Of a DNA stretch of 64,000 nucleotides, positions 33,228 through 42,205 are shown piece after piece; the stretch's first letter is position 1, and the number at the start of each line of letters is the position of its first letter. A program made the position numbers and the translations under genes. This DNA is from Nereocystis luetkeana (Eukaryota > Sar > Phaeophyceae > Laminariales > Laminariaceae). The stretch covers positions 10,320,528-10,384,527 of the forward strand of contig JARUPZ010000015.1 of the NCBI GenBank assembly GCA_031213475.1. The letters are read 5' to 3'. The notes below the pieces were generated by a model. It saw nothing but the letters and a program-made list of their open reading frames with translations, was not told the origin of the DNA and did not search any database.

Positions 33228-34338
33228 GAACTGCTTACTTAGATATAAATCCCTGTGCGTGCTCGGTTGGTACATCCCTGGCGAAACCGCCTCCTCTTAT
33301 TACTTGCCGGACCTTTCCAGCGGTTCTTTGTTTCTCCATTTCTCTTGGCACTCTCAGTCCTTTCTCCCTTTTTCATATTTCGTTTCATGCGCGTGCGTGT
33401 ACTCCGAGCACGGTACGGCGGGAGAGCCCGGCGCCGTCGCGGGTGTCAGCGGGTGCTGACGGGTAGAGGGGGGGTTGCAAGGAGCGCGGTCGCCTCTTTC
33501 GTGTCTAAGCGTCGCGTGTGCCTCGAGACACGAGGGGTGCATGATCGGGCTCTGTCTGGCCTGAAAATGCGATTTTGGATAGAGTGTGTACGAGATATAA
33601 GGGTCGTTCGGAATTGCAAGATAACATTAAAGCGGTGCTTATTTTAGCTACCACGCTGAAGTTGAAAGAGGGAGCTACCAGTCTGAGTACCAATACTGTC
33701 GAGCTGGCGAACGATGGCCTCGGTGAGCACCGGACTTCACGCGAGGCGGGCGACGGGGCTGACTGTGGCAGAGAGTGAGGAAAGCTTACTCGGACCGAAT
33801 CGGTGGCGAGGTGGTCGCGAGAGGGGCGGGCGGCGTACGAGGCTGAGAGAGAACTTCTGCTGTTCTTTTTTCTTTTTCTTTTTTGACCGGTGCAAGGTGT
33901 TTCAATCAGGCAGAAAATTATTTCAGGAGAGGGACGGGGATTTGTTCCTTCCCGGATTTTTCGGTTTCATTTTTCATTGTTTTTGCGGTGCTGCTGTGCC
34001 GTTGTGCCCTGCTGTGCTTTCTCTTTTTTCGTACATACTGCATATCAAAGGAAGAAATTAAGTACGCTACCTGGGGTATGTACGTACGTGCGGCAACCGT
34101 CCGCGAAGCGAAGGGTATGTGGCGTCTGAGCTGTTTTCCCCAGAAGCATGGCGGCGGGACTCTTGGCATTATCAAGTCGCCAGTCAGTGTGCAACAGTGC
34201 GATCATAATAAAAAACTACATACCTGGTATATTCAATAATGGACCTCTGTCCGCTTCGCGTAGTAATTTGGTGTACTTTTCCTTCCTGAGCCAGCGTAGC
34301 GAGCGGCGTAGGCCATCCGTGGAGCGGAGCTCCTTGTA
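33228..34338 (+). other. ~1.1-kb segment present only in the right foldback arm
   Basis: In the right arm the sequence leaves the repeat after AACTGAACACAGACGCTAT and rejoins it at CACGTACGAATCG. The parallel inner copy at 33005-33045 and the left arm (28395-28375) run straight through. The insert begins with a TATAAATC box-like string (33242), has frames at 33255-33647 and 33714-34061 with no known domain, and contains one TACCTGGTA. It could be a nested element or a captured genomic fragment. Confidence 0.5.
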
Positions 34339-34555
34339 TCACGTACGAATCGCCTGTTCGCTGTGTGCACACACAATGCACACATGGTGGCGGTCCCCTA
34401 AGCCTGTTGGGAATTCCCTAAGCCGGTTGGGGATCTCCTAACATAAGTAAGTGGGGATCCCCTAAGTTGAGTGGAGATCCGATACCCTAAGGTAAGAGGG
34501 GATCCCCTAGGGCAAAAGGGGTCCCCTAACTATGGGGATCCCCTAACTTGCAACA

Positions 34556-34881
34556 CAGCGCCACTTCCAACAACGAAGAAGTTTCTCTGCTGAATTTTGT
34601 CAGCGTTGAAAATCGCAATGATTTTGAAATCGCCCGCTTTTGACCCCTCCACTTTTTTTGTTTTTGATCAATCTTAGCACCACTAGCAGCAGATACAGCA
34701 GGAGCAGTACACGTCTGTCGAGCGTCATATATGCTTCACCTGGCCATTTAACGTACGCCACGCACCTGGCTCACTCGGTCCGCCTACCTGGGGCAAATTG
34801 GTACGAGGTACCTACTACAGTCGTATGTGCATAATAATTATCATACCTATTAATAGCAAGTTATCCAGTCGCACACTCTCA
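34556..34881. repeat. Dispersed repeat R, copy 2, right part
   Basis: CACTTCCAACAACGAAGAAG aligns with 17113 onward of copy 1. After AAAATCGCAA (34609-34618) it continues directly with the sequence found at 17852 onward in copy 1, ending TCCAGTCGCACACTCTCA, where the LTR begins. It acts as the empty site for the 671-bp insertion of copy 1. Confidence 0.65.
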
Positions 34882-35070
34882 TGTTATGATACTGCTTTGT
34901 ATGAGGTTGAAAGCCCGGTAATTACCCCAGGTTCTGGCACTGGGATCGTATTTGTAATACTTGGAAGGCGTATCTTAGGTGAAAAACCAGGGGTTTTCCA
35001 GAGAGGCACGAGCGTGGTCTCAGTTTCCGTCGTGCACGAAAAGAGTAAAGCTACTCTTCTATCTCTAAGC
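34882..35070 (+). repeat. Left LTR
   Basis: Begins TGTTATGATACTGCTTTGTA and runs to CTCTAAGC. It matches 49051-49238 with roughly 15-20 differences, including the GGGATCGTATTTGTA and GGGGTTTTCCAGAGAGGCAC blocks. It starts with TG as LTRs usually do. The downstream primer-binding site is not recognisable to me. Confidence 0.85.
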
Positions 35071-35201
35071 ATCTTAACAAGAAAGTGGCGTCTTTGGCTT
35101 AGGACGTTTTGCCTTTTTGTCAGCACAAGTATTTTTTGTCACTGTTTTTTCTTTCGCCCAGCTTTGTTTTAGCTGAGCCAGTCTGCTCCACCCACTGCAC
35201 G

Positions 35202-36960
35202 ATGGAGACTCATGAGGAGGGAGGGTCTGCTTCCCCTCATGATGGAAGAGACACTGAGGCCTAGAGCCCCTCAATGCCCCACCGCCCAAATCTCGTCGAT
35301 GGAGATCGAGCGCCTTGTACACACCACCAAGCGGAGCGTGTGTCTCGGCCGGAGCCCCATGATGACGGCGTGGATCGCGCGCCTTGTACAACACACCCGC
35401 ACGAGAGGCCCGGGTTGGAGCCGCTAGACGAAGCTCGAGCAGCTTCCGGCAAACGGCCCGGGTTCACGACCTTTCCGGGCCTTCTCGCTCGCCGGAATGA
35501 GCTCTACCGTCCAAGCCACCTGGCTCCGCTGAGAGCGTTGAGCCAGCTTTTTCTGCTCTGGGCCGGAGCGCGTCGGACTCTTCGGAGCGCGTGGCGCGCG
35601 TAACCAGCCAGGCCTTGGGTTTTGCAGATCTTACTCCCCACTCGTGCCCTCTGCCGTCCAAGCCACCTGGCTCCGCTGAGAGCGTTGAGCCAGCCGTTTC
35701 TGCTCTGGGCCGGAGAGCGTCAGACAAACCTGGACGTAGCGCTTTTCACGCCACCCAGCTGCGCTTTTCGCCGTCGGATCTACCTGCTTCTGGGCCAGAT
35801 GAGAGAGTGATTGAGACTCTGTTTCCGCCTCGCACGATTCCACTGCTGCCCTACCTCGCTCGTACGCGTACGATAGCCGCGAGCGATGCTGCCACTCGCG
35901 ACTTTTTCCCGCAACGCGAGCGCACGATGCGATTTTTCCCGTGCCTGAGTCACACGATGACGCACTGGATTTCAGTATTGAGCACGCTTCCCTCATTGCT
36001 GTAACTGCAAACGGCGATACCGCGTGGAAATTCCGTACTGCTGCGCGTTTTAATACTACTGCTGTTAGAGGGGGCAATGCGGCCGCTCATGGAATGCTTT
36101 CCGCGCCTCGCCCACAAGACGGCACACAGGATTTCAGTATCGAGCCTACTTCCCTCGCTGCTGTAGCAACAAACAGGGATCCTGGCAGCTCCAGTACTGC
36201 TTCGAGCTTTACTACTGCTGTTAGAAAGAGCGAGGCGGTCGCTCGTGAAGACTCCCCCACTCCTCGCCCACAAGACGGCACACTGGATTTTAGTATTTCA
36301 CCCGCTTTGCCCGCTGCTGTGACCACCCGCGCCGATTCTGCTGAGCGTTCAAGTACGGCTGCGAGTTTTAATGCTGGTGTTAGAGGGAGCGATATTGTCG
36401 CTCGTGCATGTTTCTCACGCCTCGCCCACAAGACGGCACACTGGATTTCAGTATAGCACCCGCTTTGCCCGCTGCTGTGACCACCCGCGCCAATTCTGCT
36501 GAGCGTTCAAGTACGGCTGCGAGTTTTAATGCTGGTGTTAGAGGGAGCGATGCCGCTCGTGGAAAGTTTCCCACGCCTCGCCCACAAGACGGCACACTGG
36601 ATTTCGGTATTGCGCCTGCTTTGCCCGCTGCTGTGACCACCCGCGCCGTTTCTTCTGTTTCTAGTACGGCTGCGAGTTTTGATGCTGCTGTTAGAGGGAG
36701 CGATATGGCCGCTCGTGATTTTTTCCCACGCTTCACCCACAAGACGGCACACTGCATTTCAGTAGTGCACCTGCCTTTTCCTCTGCCGTAGCCACCCACG
36801 CCGATTTTGCTGGAACCTACAGTACTGCCGCAAGTTATGAGGCTGCTGTTAGAGGGAGCAAGACGGCCACTCGTGATTTTTTTCTGCGCCCTGCCCACAA
36901 GACGGCATCGTGGAGTTCAGTATTGCGCCTACCTTACCCGCTGATATAGCGACCCGCGAC
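35202..36960 (+). pseudogene. Retrotransposon Gag, N-terminal repeat-rich region
   Basis: The first ATG after the LTR in a good position (35202) opens a frame METHEEGGSASPHDGRDTEA that meets TAG at 35262. The same frame then stays open to 35601. Continuity across frames 0, 2 and 1 is shown by conserved blocks (two copies of LPSKPPGSAESVEPA at ~35507 and ~35657, then 52-residue repeats). Composition is Ser/Ala/Pro/Arg, predicted disordered. This is probably the Gag leader of the polyprotein. At least three frameshifts mean it is not translatable as one chain here. Confidence 0.5.
35800..36955 (+). repeat. 156-bp tandem repeat encoding a 52-residue unit
   Basis: CCCACAAGACGGCA recurs at 36111, 36267, 36425, 36581, 36736 and 36894, with an older unit near 35955. 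Spacing is 155-158 bp. In frame, each unit reads like RPQDGTLDFSIAPALPAAVT followed by STAASF-AAVRGSD-AAR. The 156-bp (52-codon) period keeps frame. The 155- and 158-bp steps break it and are the decayed units. Confidence 0.8.
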
Positions 36961-37073
36961 GATTCTGCTGGAAAATGTCGTGCTGAGAAAATAATAATAC
37001 TGCTGTTGGAAGAGACGATCTTTTCTATTGCCTCCCCAGTACCGGCGACGTACCTGCACCAAACACACTTGAT

Positions 37074-38348
37074 GTTAGTACACGTACAAACCGTGACGAC
37101 CGCATACCTTTCGCGCCACCTTCTGGGGTCGATGCTGGCTCCCCGAGCGCTCGTAGTGCTCGCCGAATGGCTCGCCAAGGCTTGATCACCGCTAGACAAG
37201 TTGCTGAAGCACAAGCCGCAGATACAGCCACCGCAGCTCCCTCGTTACACCACCCTGAGTACCGCCGAATGCCGCCTCCTCCGGCCCCGGTGTACCCCTC
37301 TGCCCCGGTGTCCTCCCCTGCCCCGATGTTTATCGCCCGTCCCCGACTCAGCATGTCACGGACAGCAAAGGGAAAGAAAGAGTCCCCCAGCCCCGCCAGG
37401 TCTGCCAGTGGTCTGAGGACATACGGCCCCTCTCCCTCGTCGGGAGAGAGGACACCCCAGCTCCCGGGCCGGACGCATCTGGATGATGCTGTGGGCTACG
37501 AGGCCCGAGATTCCGAGGGCGAGGAGCGGACGGCGATGAAAGGCACAGTATGGGAGACGGTGCTGGACGGGAATCAAGCCCTGCCCCCCCAACTACCAGA
37601 GGCCTGGACCTCCCTCTCGGTCGAGGCTCAGGCTGCCCTCATCCGGTGCTGGTCAGACATTCCGGGCCTCGGCGTGGGGGCCACGGCCCAATGCTCGACC
37701 CCAGCTCAGGCCGACGCTGCCGCAGTCGAACGGTCAATTGCTGCCGCCGACGATCACCCCGACGTCGACGCGGCCGAACGGGCCTTGACTGCCGCCGAGA
37801 CCCTCGGGGCGGCCTCGGCAGCAACCGCCCGCCGTCGGGCGCAGGAGCTCACGGTGGCCGAGCATGAGACATCAGCGGTCGCTCGCACCGGCGCCGACGC
37901 TACCACTGCCTCGGGGACCGCAAACAGCGCTTCGAAGGCGGCCGCCGTGACCTCGGAGGACGCCGCGCTCTCCGCCTCCCCTGCCCAGGACTCCATATCC
38001 CGCGCCAGGGAAGCTCTGTGGGCTGCCCGGGCGGACAGCAGCACGAAGCTCCGTCGTGGTGCCGAGGCAAGAACCTTAGGGAAGCGCCTTCTCCATGCCG
38101 AGGCCGCGACAACGGCCACTCCAGCCCCCGGACTTAGCTCCTCCGCCACGCTCCCTCCTAGCGCGATCGCGGTCGACGCCCGGATCAAGCGTACCGGGGA
38201 TATGGATTTCTTCCAGGAGAGTGTCGCCTGCATGGCCGCCGGCCCAAATTCGTGCTTCCCCCTTGATGCGGCAGCGAGGGTTGTCTCTGCCGCTCGCCAG
38301 CTCCGACTGGATATGCCCGCGGACGACCTCTCCGTACACGACGCTTAG
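37074..38348 (+). CDS. Retrotransposon Gag, central Ala-rich segment
   Basis: Open from about 37074 (DVSTRTNRDDRIPFAPPSGV) through MARQGLITARQVAEAQAADT to a TAG at 38346. The first half is Pro/Ser-rich with PTYP-like linkers. The second half (from ~37600) is a long Ala-rich, Glu/Arg-spaced stretch (AAVERSIAAADDHPDVDAAE, ARRRAQELTVAEHETSAV) that should form extended helices or coiled coil. It ends with a folded-looking segment (MDFFQESVACMAAGPNSCFP). Position between LTR and capsid/nucleocapsid supports Gag. No internal start needs to be real, since the polyprotein was probably read from 35202. Confidence 0.6.
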   Translation, partial: VSTRTNRDDRIPFAPPSGVDAGSPSARSARRMARQGLITARQVAEAQAADTATAAPSLHHPEYRRMPPPPAPVYPSAPVSSPAPMFIARPRLSMSRTAKGKKESPSPARSASGLRTYGPSPSSGERTPQLPGRTHLDDAVGYEARDSEGEERTAMKGTVWETVLDGNQALPPQLPEAWTSLSVEAQAALIRCWSDIPGLGVGATAQCSTPAQADAAAVERSIAAADDHPDVDAAERALTAAETLGAASAATARRRAQELTVAEHETSAVARTGADATTASGTANSASKAAAVTSEDAALSASPAQDSISRAREALWAARADSSTKLRRGAEARTLGKRLLHAEAATTATPAPGLSSSATLPPSAIAVDARIKRTGDMDFFQESVACMAAGPNSCFPLDAAARVVSAARQLRLDMPADDLSVHDA

Positions 38349-38609
38349 CTCGCCATGGCGGGTGAAAATTGGATGCCCAGCAACGCCGGGGGCACCCCAT
38401 GGCTCTCGTGATAAGCCTGCGGCAGGCGCGCGACTTATGCTCCGCCACCGTTTTTAGGCCGACCCCGACGGAGTATGGGCGTCACTACAAGCGCCAGGCC
38501 GACCTCGGCGTCAAGGAACAACGGCTCCCGGACGTCGGACAGGGCTCGGGTCAGGCCCACGCCCCCTCCAACCCCCTCTCGGGCGATCGGGCTCACCGAC
38601 CCCCGGGGC

Positions 38610-39453
38610 ACCAACACCGGGAGCCCCCGATAGCTATGGGGCCCGCGACCGCTCCTACCGTCGCGATGACGACCGGGACCACCGGCGACCAAGCATGGGG
38701 GGAGCCTCGGCAGGCCATGACGGCAGGGCCCGCCGCGGACAGGGTTCAAATCACGGCCGGCGCAAATTCCGGCGAAACGGGGCTGGACGAAACCGGGGCC
38801 AGGGGAAAGACAGCTCGAGCGACAGGCGAAACTGGAGCTACCGCCCGCGAGGAGACGCGTCGCAGGCAAACTCTTCGAGATCCTCCTCGGACGGCAGCAG
38901 CGAACGCCCCATTCCGGAGGTCAGTACTGCCTCCAAGAGGCAAGTGGTTCCCTCGCTGGCGGAAGTTGCTTCCTCCGCCGCGCTTCTTGGTCGCTTGACC
39001 ATGTCCGATAACCCCGCCATGCCCGTGTCGTCTAACTTTGCCCACGCTTGCACGACGGCGATCGACTCTGCCGCCGCCGCCGCGAAAAAGCACAACGCAG
39101 ACGTCCAACGGGCGTACAAACACCTGGGGCTGAAGGATATTTCACGCATTTCCGTTCTACCCTTTTCCTCCCCGATCAACCCTCCTGACGCCGCGCAGCA
39201 ACTTCCTCGTTCAGTGAAGGCCTCCACGTCTGATATTCTCATGATGTGCAACGATGGCAGCCACGAAGGCCTCAGTTCTACCGATTGGATCCCCGGTTGG
39301 GAGTACCCCCTCAAGAAATCCTTCGCGCGCGCCAACGCACCTGACAAGTCCACGACCGCCCCCCTCACTACCTTGATGGATGATGTTTTGGGCAGGCGTC
39401 GCGCGCCCTCGCAGCTGGATCGACGGGACCGGAGACGTTCACGCTCCTCCTGA
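38610..39453 (+). pseudogene. Retrotransposon Gag, basic RG-rich linker and capsid-like start
   Basis: In a frame different from the previous segment: GAPDSYGARDRSYRRDDDRD, RRGQGSNHGRRKFRRNGAGR, then an Ala/Lys helix (AIDSAAAAAKKHNADVQRAY) and WIPGWEYPLKKSFARANAPD. The Arg/Gly/Asp-rich part is consistent with RNA binding. It stops at 39451, but frame 0 takes over smoothly at 39420, so a 1-base indel near 39415-39425 is likely. Confidence 0.5.
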
Positions 39454-40271
39454 GGCTGCTGAGCGACCTCTTCGACCGCACCGACACGGGGGCCAGCTAC
39501 ACCAAGTTGCATAACTTTGGCGTACCTAACGGGACCCCCTTTTTCGATTTTAGCCGTGCTTTTTGAGGGGTGGTGCCGGCAGCGACGCGGACTGAGCGTG
39601 TTTTGGCACCGGGGGTGGAGGTGGTTTTGGAGGTTGTTCGGATGGAAGTGAACGAGCAGTTCCCCAGCTTGATGCCCACGCTGTACCCGGGAGTTTTAGC
39701 TACGGTGTCGAGGCCGTTTGGTACTTTGGACGCCATGTGGTTGGCTTTTGAGGCTCCCGCGAATAATAAGACATCTGCCATCAACGGCGAAACAAATGTT
39801 TATTTGCCTGCTTCTTCGAGGAGTGTGCGGTCATCCACCCCGTCGGGGGCCCGGCCCGCCAGTAATGGTCGCGGCCAGGGCCGGACGCTCCCCTGGTCGC
39901 CCGTTTGGCAGACGGGGTCGCGCAATAATCCGCTTGCGATGAACGTCCTCGAATCCATCCCTGACCGCCTCGACCCGTGGCTTGGCCCCTTTCCCCCTTG
40001 CCGGCCCCTAGAAGAACACCACTATGCTGAAGTTCACGCTGTGCGCATGTCCATCCAGACCGAGGACCGTTCCCTCTGGAGTGATATACTTTCATCGTCC
40101 GCCCGCGCGGCCGTCCTCAGCGAAAACAGAGGCTGTTTGAACTGCCACGAAGACTCACACTCCCTCAGACAGTGTAAGCCCCCCCTTCAAAACCTCAGCG
40201 GTATTCTCAACCCCGACCTCGAACTCTCGGCGACGACGGAGCGGCGTTCCGTCGTTGGCAAGAACGCATGA
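39420..40271 (+). pseudogene. Retrotransposon Gag capsid end and nucleocapsid (CCHC zinc knuckle)
   Basis: The frame opens STGPETFTLLLRLLSDLFDR and KLHNFGVPNGTPFFDFSRAF, a TGA follows near 39564, then VNEQFPSLMPTLYPG and AVLSENRGCLNCHEDSHSLRQC. The last string is a canonical CX2CX4HX4C knuckle (Cys at ~40136, His ~40160), the retroviral nucleocapsid motif that packages RNA. A short basic Asn/Arg/His-rich tail continues in another frame at 40268-40570. Domain order and the knuckle identify Gag with confidence. The stop and indel mark decay. Confidence 0.75.
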
Positions 40272-40570
40272 CCCGACACCGCCGCGAAAATAACTCACGG
40301 CCGAACAAGAACAACCACAAGAAAAACAGGCGTCGTTCAGGCCATTCGCGAGGGCAGCATCACGGCCAGGGCCACCGACAAGGTGACGGCTACAGCACAC
40401 ACGCGGAACGAGGGCACCAACAGTCTAACTCCGGCTACCACGGTGGTGGTTCGACCACCTCTGCCTCTTCTACCACGGCTCCCGCGTCGGGAGTTCGCTA
40501 CGGTGCCTCGCATAATTCGGACGGTAACCCCAACGGACGCCATCCGGGCACCTTCCGCGCCGGTAACTAA
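40268..40570 (+). pseudogene. Basic nucleocapsid tail
   Basis: TRHRRENNSRPNKNNHKKNR, then RSGHSRGQHHGQGHRQGDG and a Ser/Gly-rich end. It lies immediately after the CCHC knuckle segment in a shifted frame. High Arg/Lys/His/Asn content fits nucleic-acid binding. The frame ends TAA at 40568. Most likely the C-terminus of Gag after a 1-base shift near 40240-40265. Confidence 0.45.
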
Positions 40571-40949
40571 CAGGTCGACGGCGGTTCGGCTCCTCCTGCC
40601 CGCCCGCCGCCTGCATTGCCGGGAGACCATACATTGATTTCACAAGATACACGCGTCCCAGGCTCGCCCAACACTCAGCGTCGCCCTGCGCCGCGCCCCT
40701 CCCGCGCGTTCCTCCGTACTTGGGACCGACGCAGCGACTCAGCTCCACCGGTTCTACCGGGGAGTCCCCGGGCGTCTATGCCGACGTCGGGAGCCCGCGC
40801 CTCGAACGCCGCTTCCCTCCCTGGGCACGATAGCAGGCGAGATAAATGCCCCTCTCCCGAACCACGCACCGCGTGGCATCACGCGTGTCGCGCCGTCGCG
40901 TCGTTCTTTTCAGCGAGGGTGTTCCCCTCTTTCACCTCCCGGCCATGCG

Positions 40950-42170
40950 GTGGCGGTCGGTTTTGAGGTGCGGGAAGGCAAACACCAAAACCCCGAGATC
41001 TCGGTTAAACTCGGCTCGGCGTTTCCTCGCAATAACGGTGGCCGTTCAATCATTTTTCCTATTAAGGAAGAGTCGACAAGACTAGCTACCTCGTCCCCCT
41101 TCCCCACCAGGTCTATAGGACGGAAGCCCTCTCCGGTGGACCCTTTGTTGCCCCCCACCGGAGCACCGTTCTTGAAGTCGTCTACAGGGTCTGCAGGCCC
41201 TCTTTCGTCTTCGCGCACGCCACTCCACGTGCGCCGCGCTCCTTCGGCTCCAGTAGAACAGGAAAAACCTGGTACTGCCCGTCGAGCCAGAGGTGACTCC
41301 ACAGCCTCCGATCTGATCAATCAGACAGCATACACGTTAAGTTCGGAAGAATCGCAGCTCTCGTCAAGCAGAACGGGCTCAGAGCCCCCTGCCCCCTTTC
41401 GTCCAGGACAGAGATCATCGGGCGCAGGAAGAGAACCTTCTGGCGATTTTTTGCCTACGGGCAATGATGACACTGAGCCAGTATACGTGGAACCGGACTC
41501 GCCGCGTGCACGAGGGGCTCAGTGTTCTCAGAAAAGCACACTCCCCCCTACACACACCGCAACGGCAGCCACCGACGACTCGACATCTTCGGTATTTGAC
41601 CCTTCTCTCGAGTATTCAACGAAGCGGGTGGTGCTTTTCTGGCAGCCCCCCTCCTATTTCTCGCAGTGGTCCCCCTCGGTTTTTGTCATTGACGGAGTGA
41701 CATATTCCTGCGCGGAGCAGTATATGATGGCTGAAAAGGCTCGCCTTTTTCTGGACCACGACATAGCGGAGCAGATTATGGCCTCGCCAGACCCTCGCGA
41801 GCAAACACTCCTCGGTCGAGGCGTGTATAACGTCTACTACGCTACCTGGGACCGCCTTCGGGAAGACGCCGTCCTCGCTGGTTCCTTTGCCAAGTTCACG
41901 CAGAAGCCGGTCATGAAGTAGCACCTACTGAGCACTGGCAACAAAAGTTTGGCTGAAGACAGCCCTTTTGACTCCGTGTGGGGCATCGGTCTCCGGGCAG
42001 ACGACCCCGAGGCTCAAGACCCCTCTCGGTGGCGTGGCAAAAAGTTGCTCGGGAAAGCTCTTTCCGCCGTTCGCGACACCCTCCGCTCAAGTGAGGCCGG
42101 GCTGGCACCCCCCGCCTCTTCTCATCAATTCTGCACTCCGACCACGACTGACAGAATTCATGAGATTTCC
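40950..42170 (+). pseudogene. NADAR-family domain protein within the retroelement polyprotein
   Basis: Residues 1-215 are Ser/Pro-rich linker. The domain starts at 41622 (KRVVLFW), with YFSQWSPSVFVIDGVTYSCA then EQYMMAEKARLFLD, IMASPDPREQTLLGRGV, a WDRLRED block and FAKFTQKPVMK. An in-frame TAG at 41919-41921 follows. The same frame continues HLLSTGNKSLAEDSPFDSVW then GIGL, and WRGKKLLGKALSAVRDTL to ~42095. These blocks (DGv-y-AEQYmmAeKA, LGR, KFtQ, SPfDsvWGiGL, W-G-nlLG) match the YbiA/RibX/DUF1768 NADAR family, whose members are N-glycosidases in riboflavin-intermediate metabolism or remove ADP-ribose from guanine. Full domain length (~158 codons) is normal. It lies between Gag and protease. 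Confidence 0.8.
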
Positions 42171-42205
42171 CCAGCGCCGCCCCGCCTTTTGGCCGTGGAC
42201 CGCGC

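Larger units (their letters stand above)
28134..34555. mobile_element. 6.4-kb foldback element with composite inverted arms
   Basis: Tips are TGTTGCGAGTTAGGGGA on the left and the reverse complement of TGTTGCAAGTTAGGGGA on the right. The arms (28134-30990, 31142-34555) match in reverse for kilobases: GGGATCCCC-rich outer blocks, GTTCAGTTTCTTCT with ATCACCCAAA blocks, a CCCAACTTCACGCTGAAT-type block, then ~180-bp tandem units. The central spacer is ~150 bp. No transposase ORF is visible, so it is non-autonomous. This architecture is that of foldback (FB/TU-like) elements. Flanks match repeat R, with an uninterrupted counterpart near 17096-17120. Confidence 0.75.
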
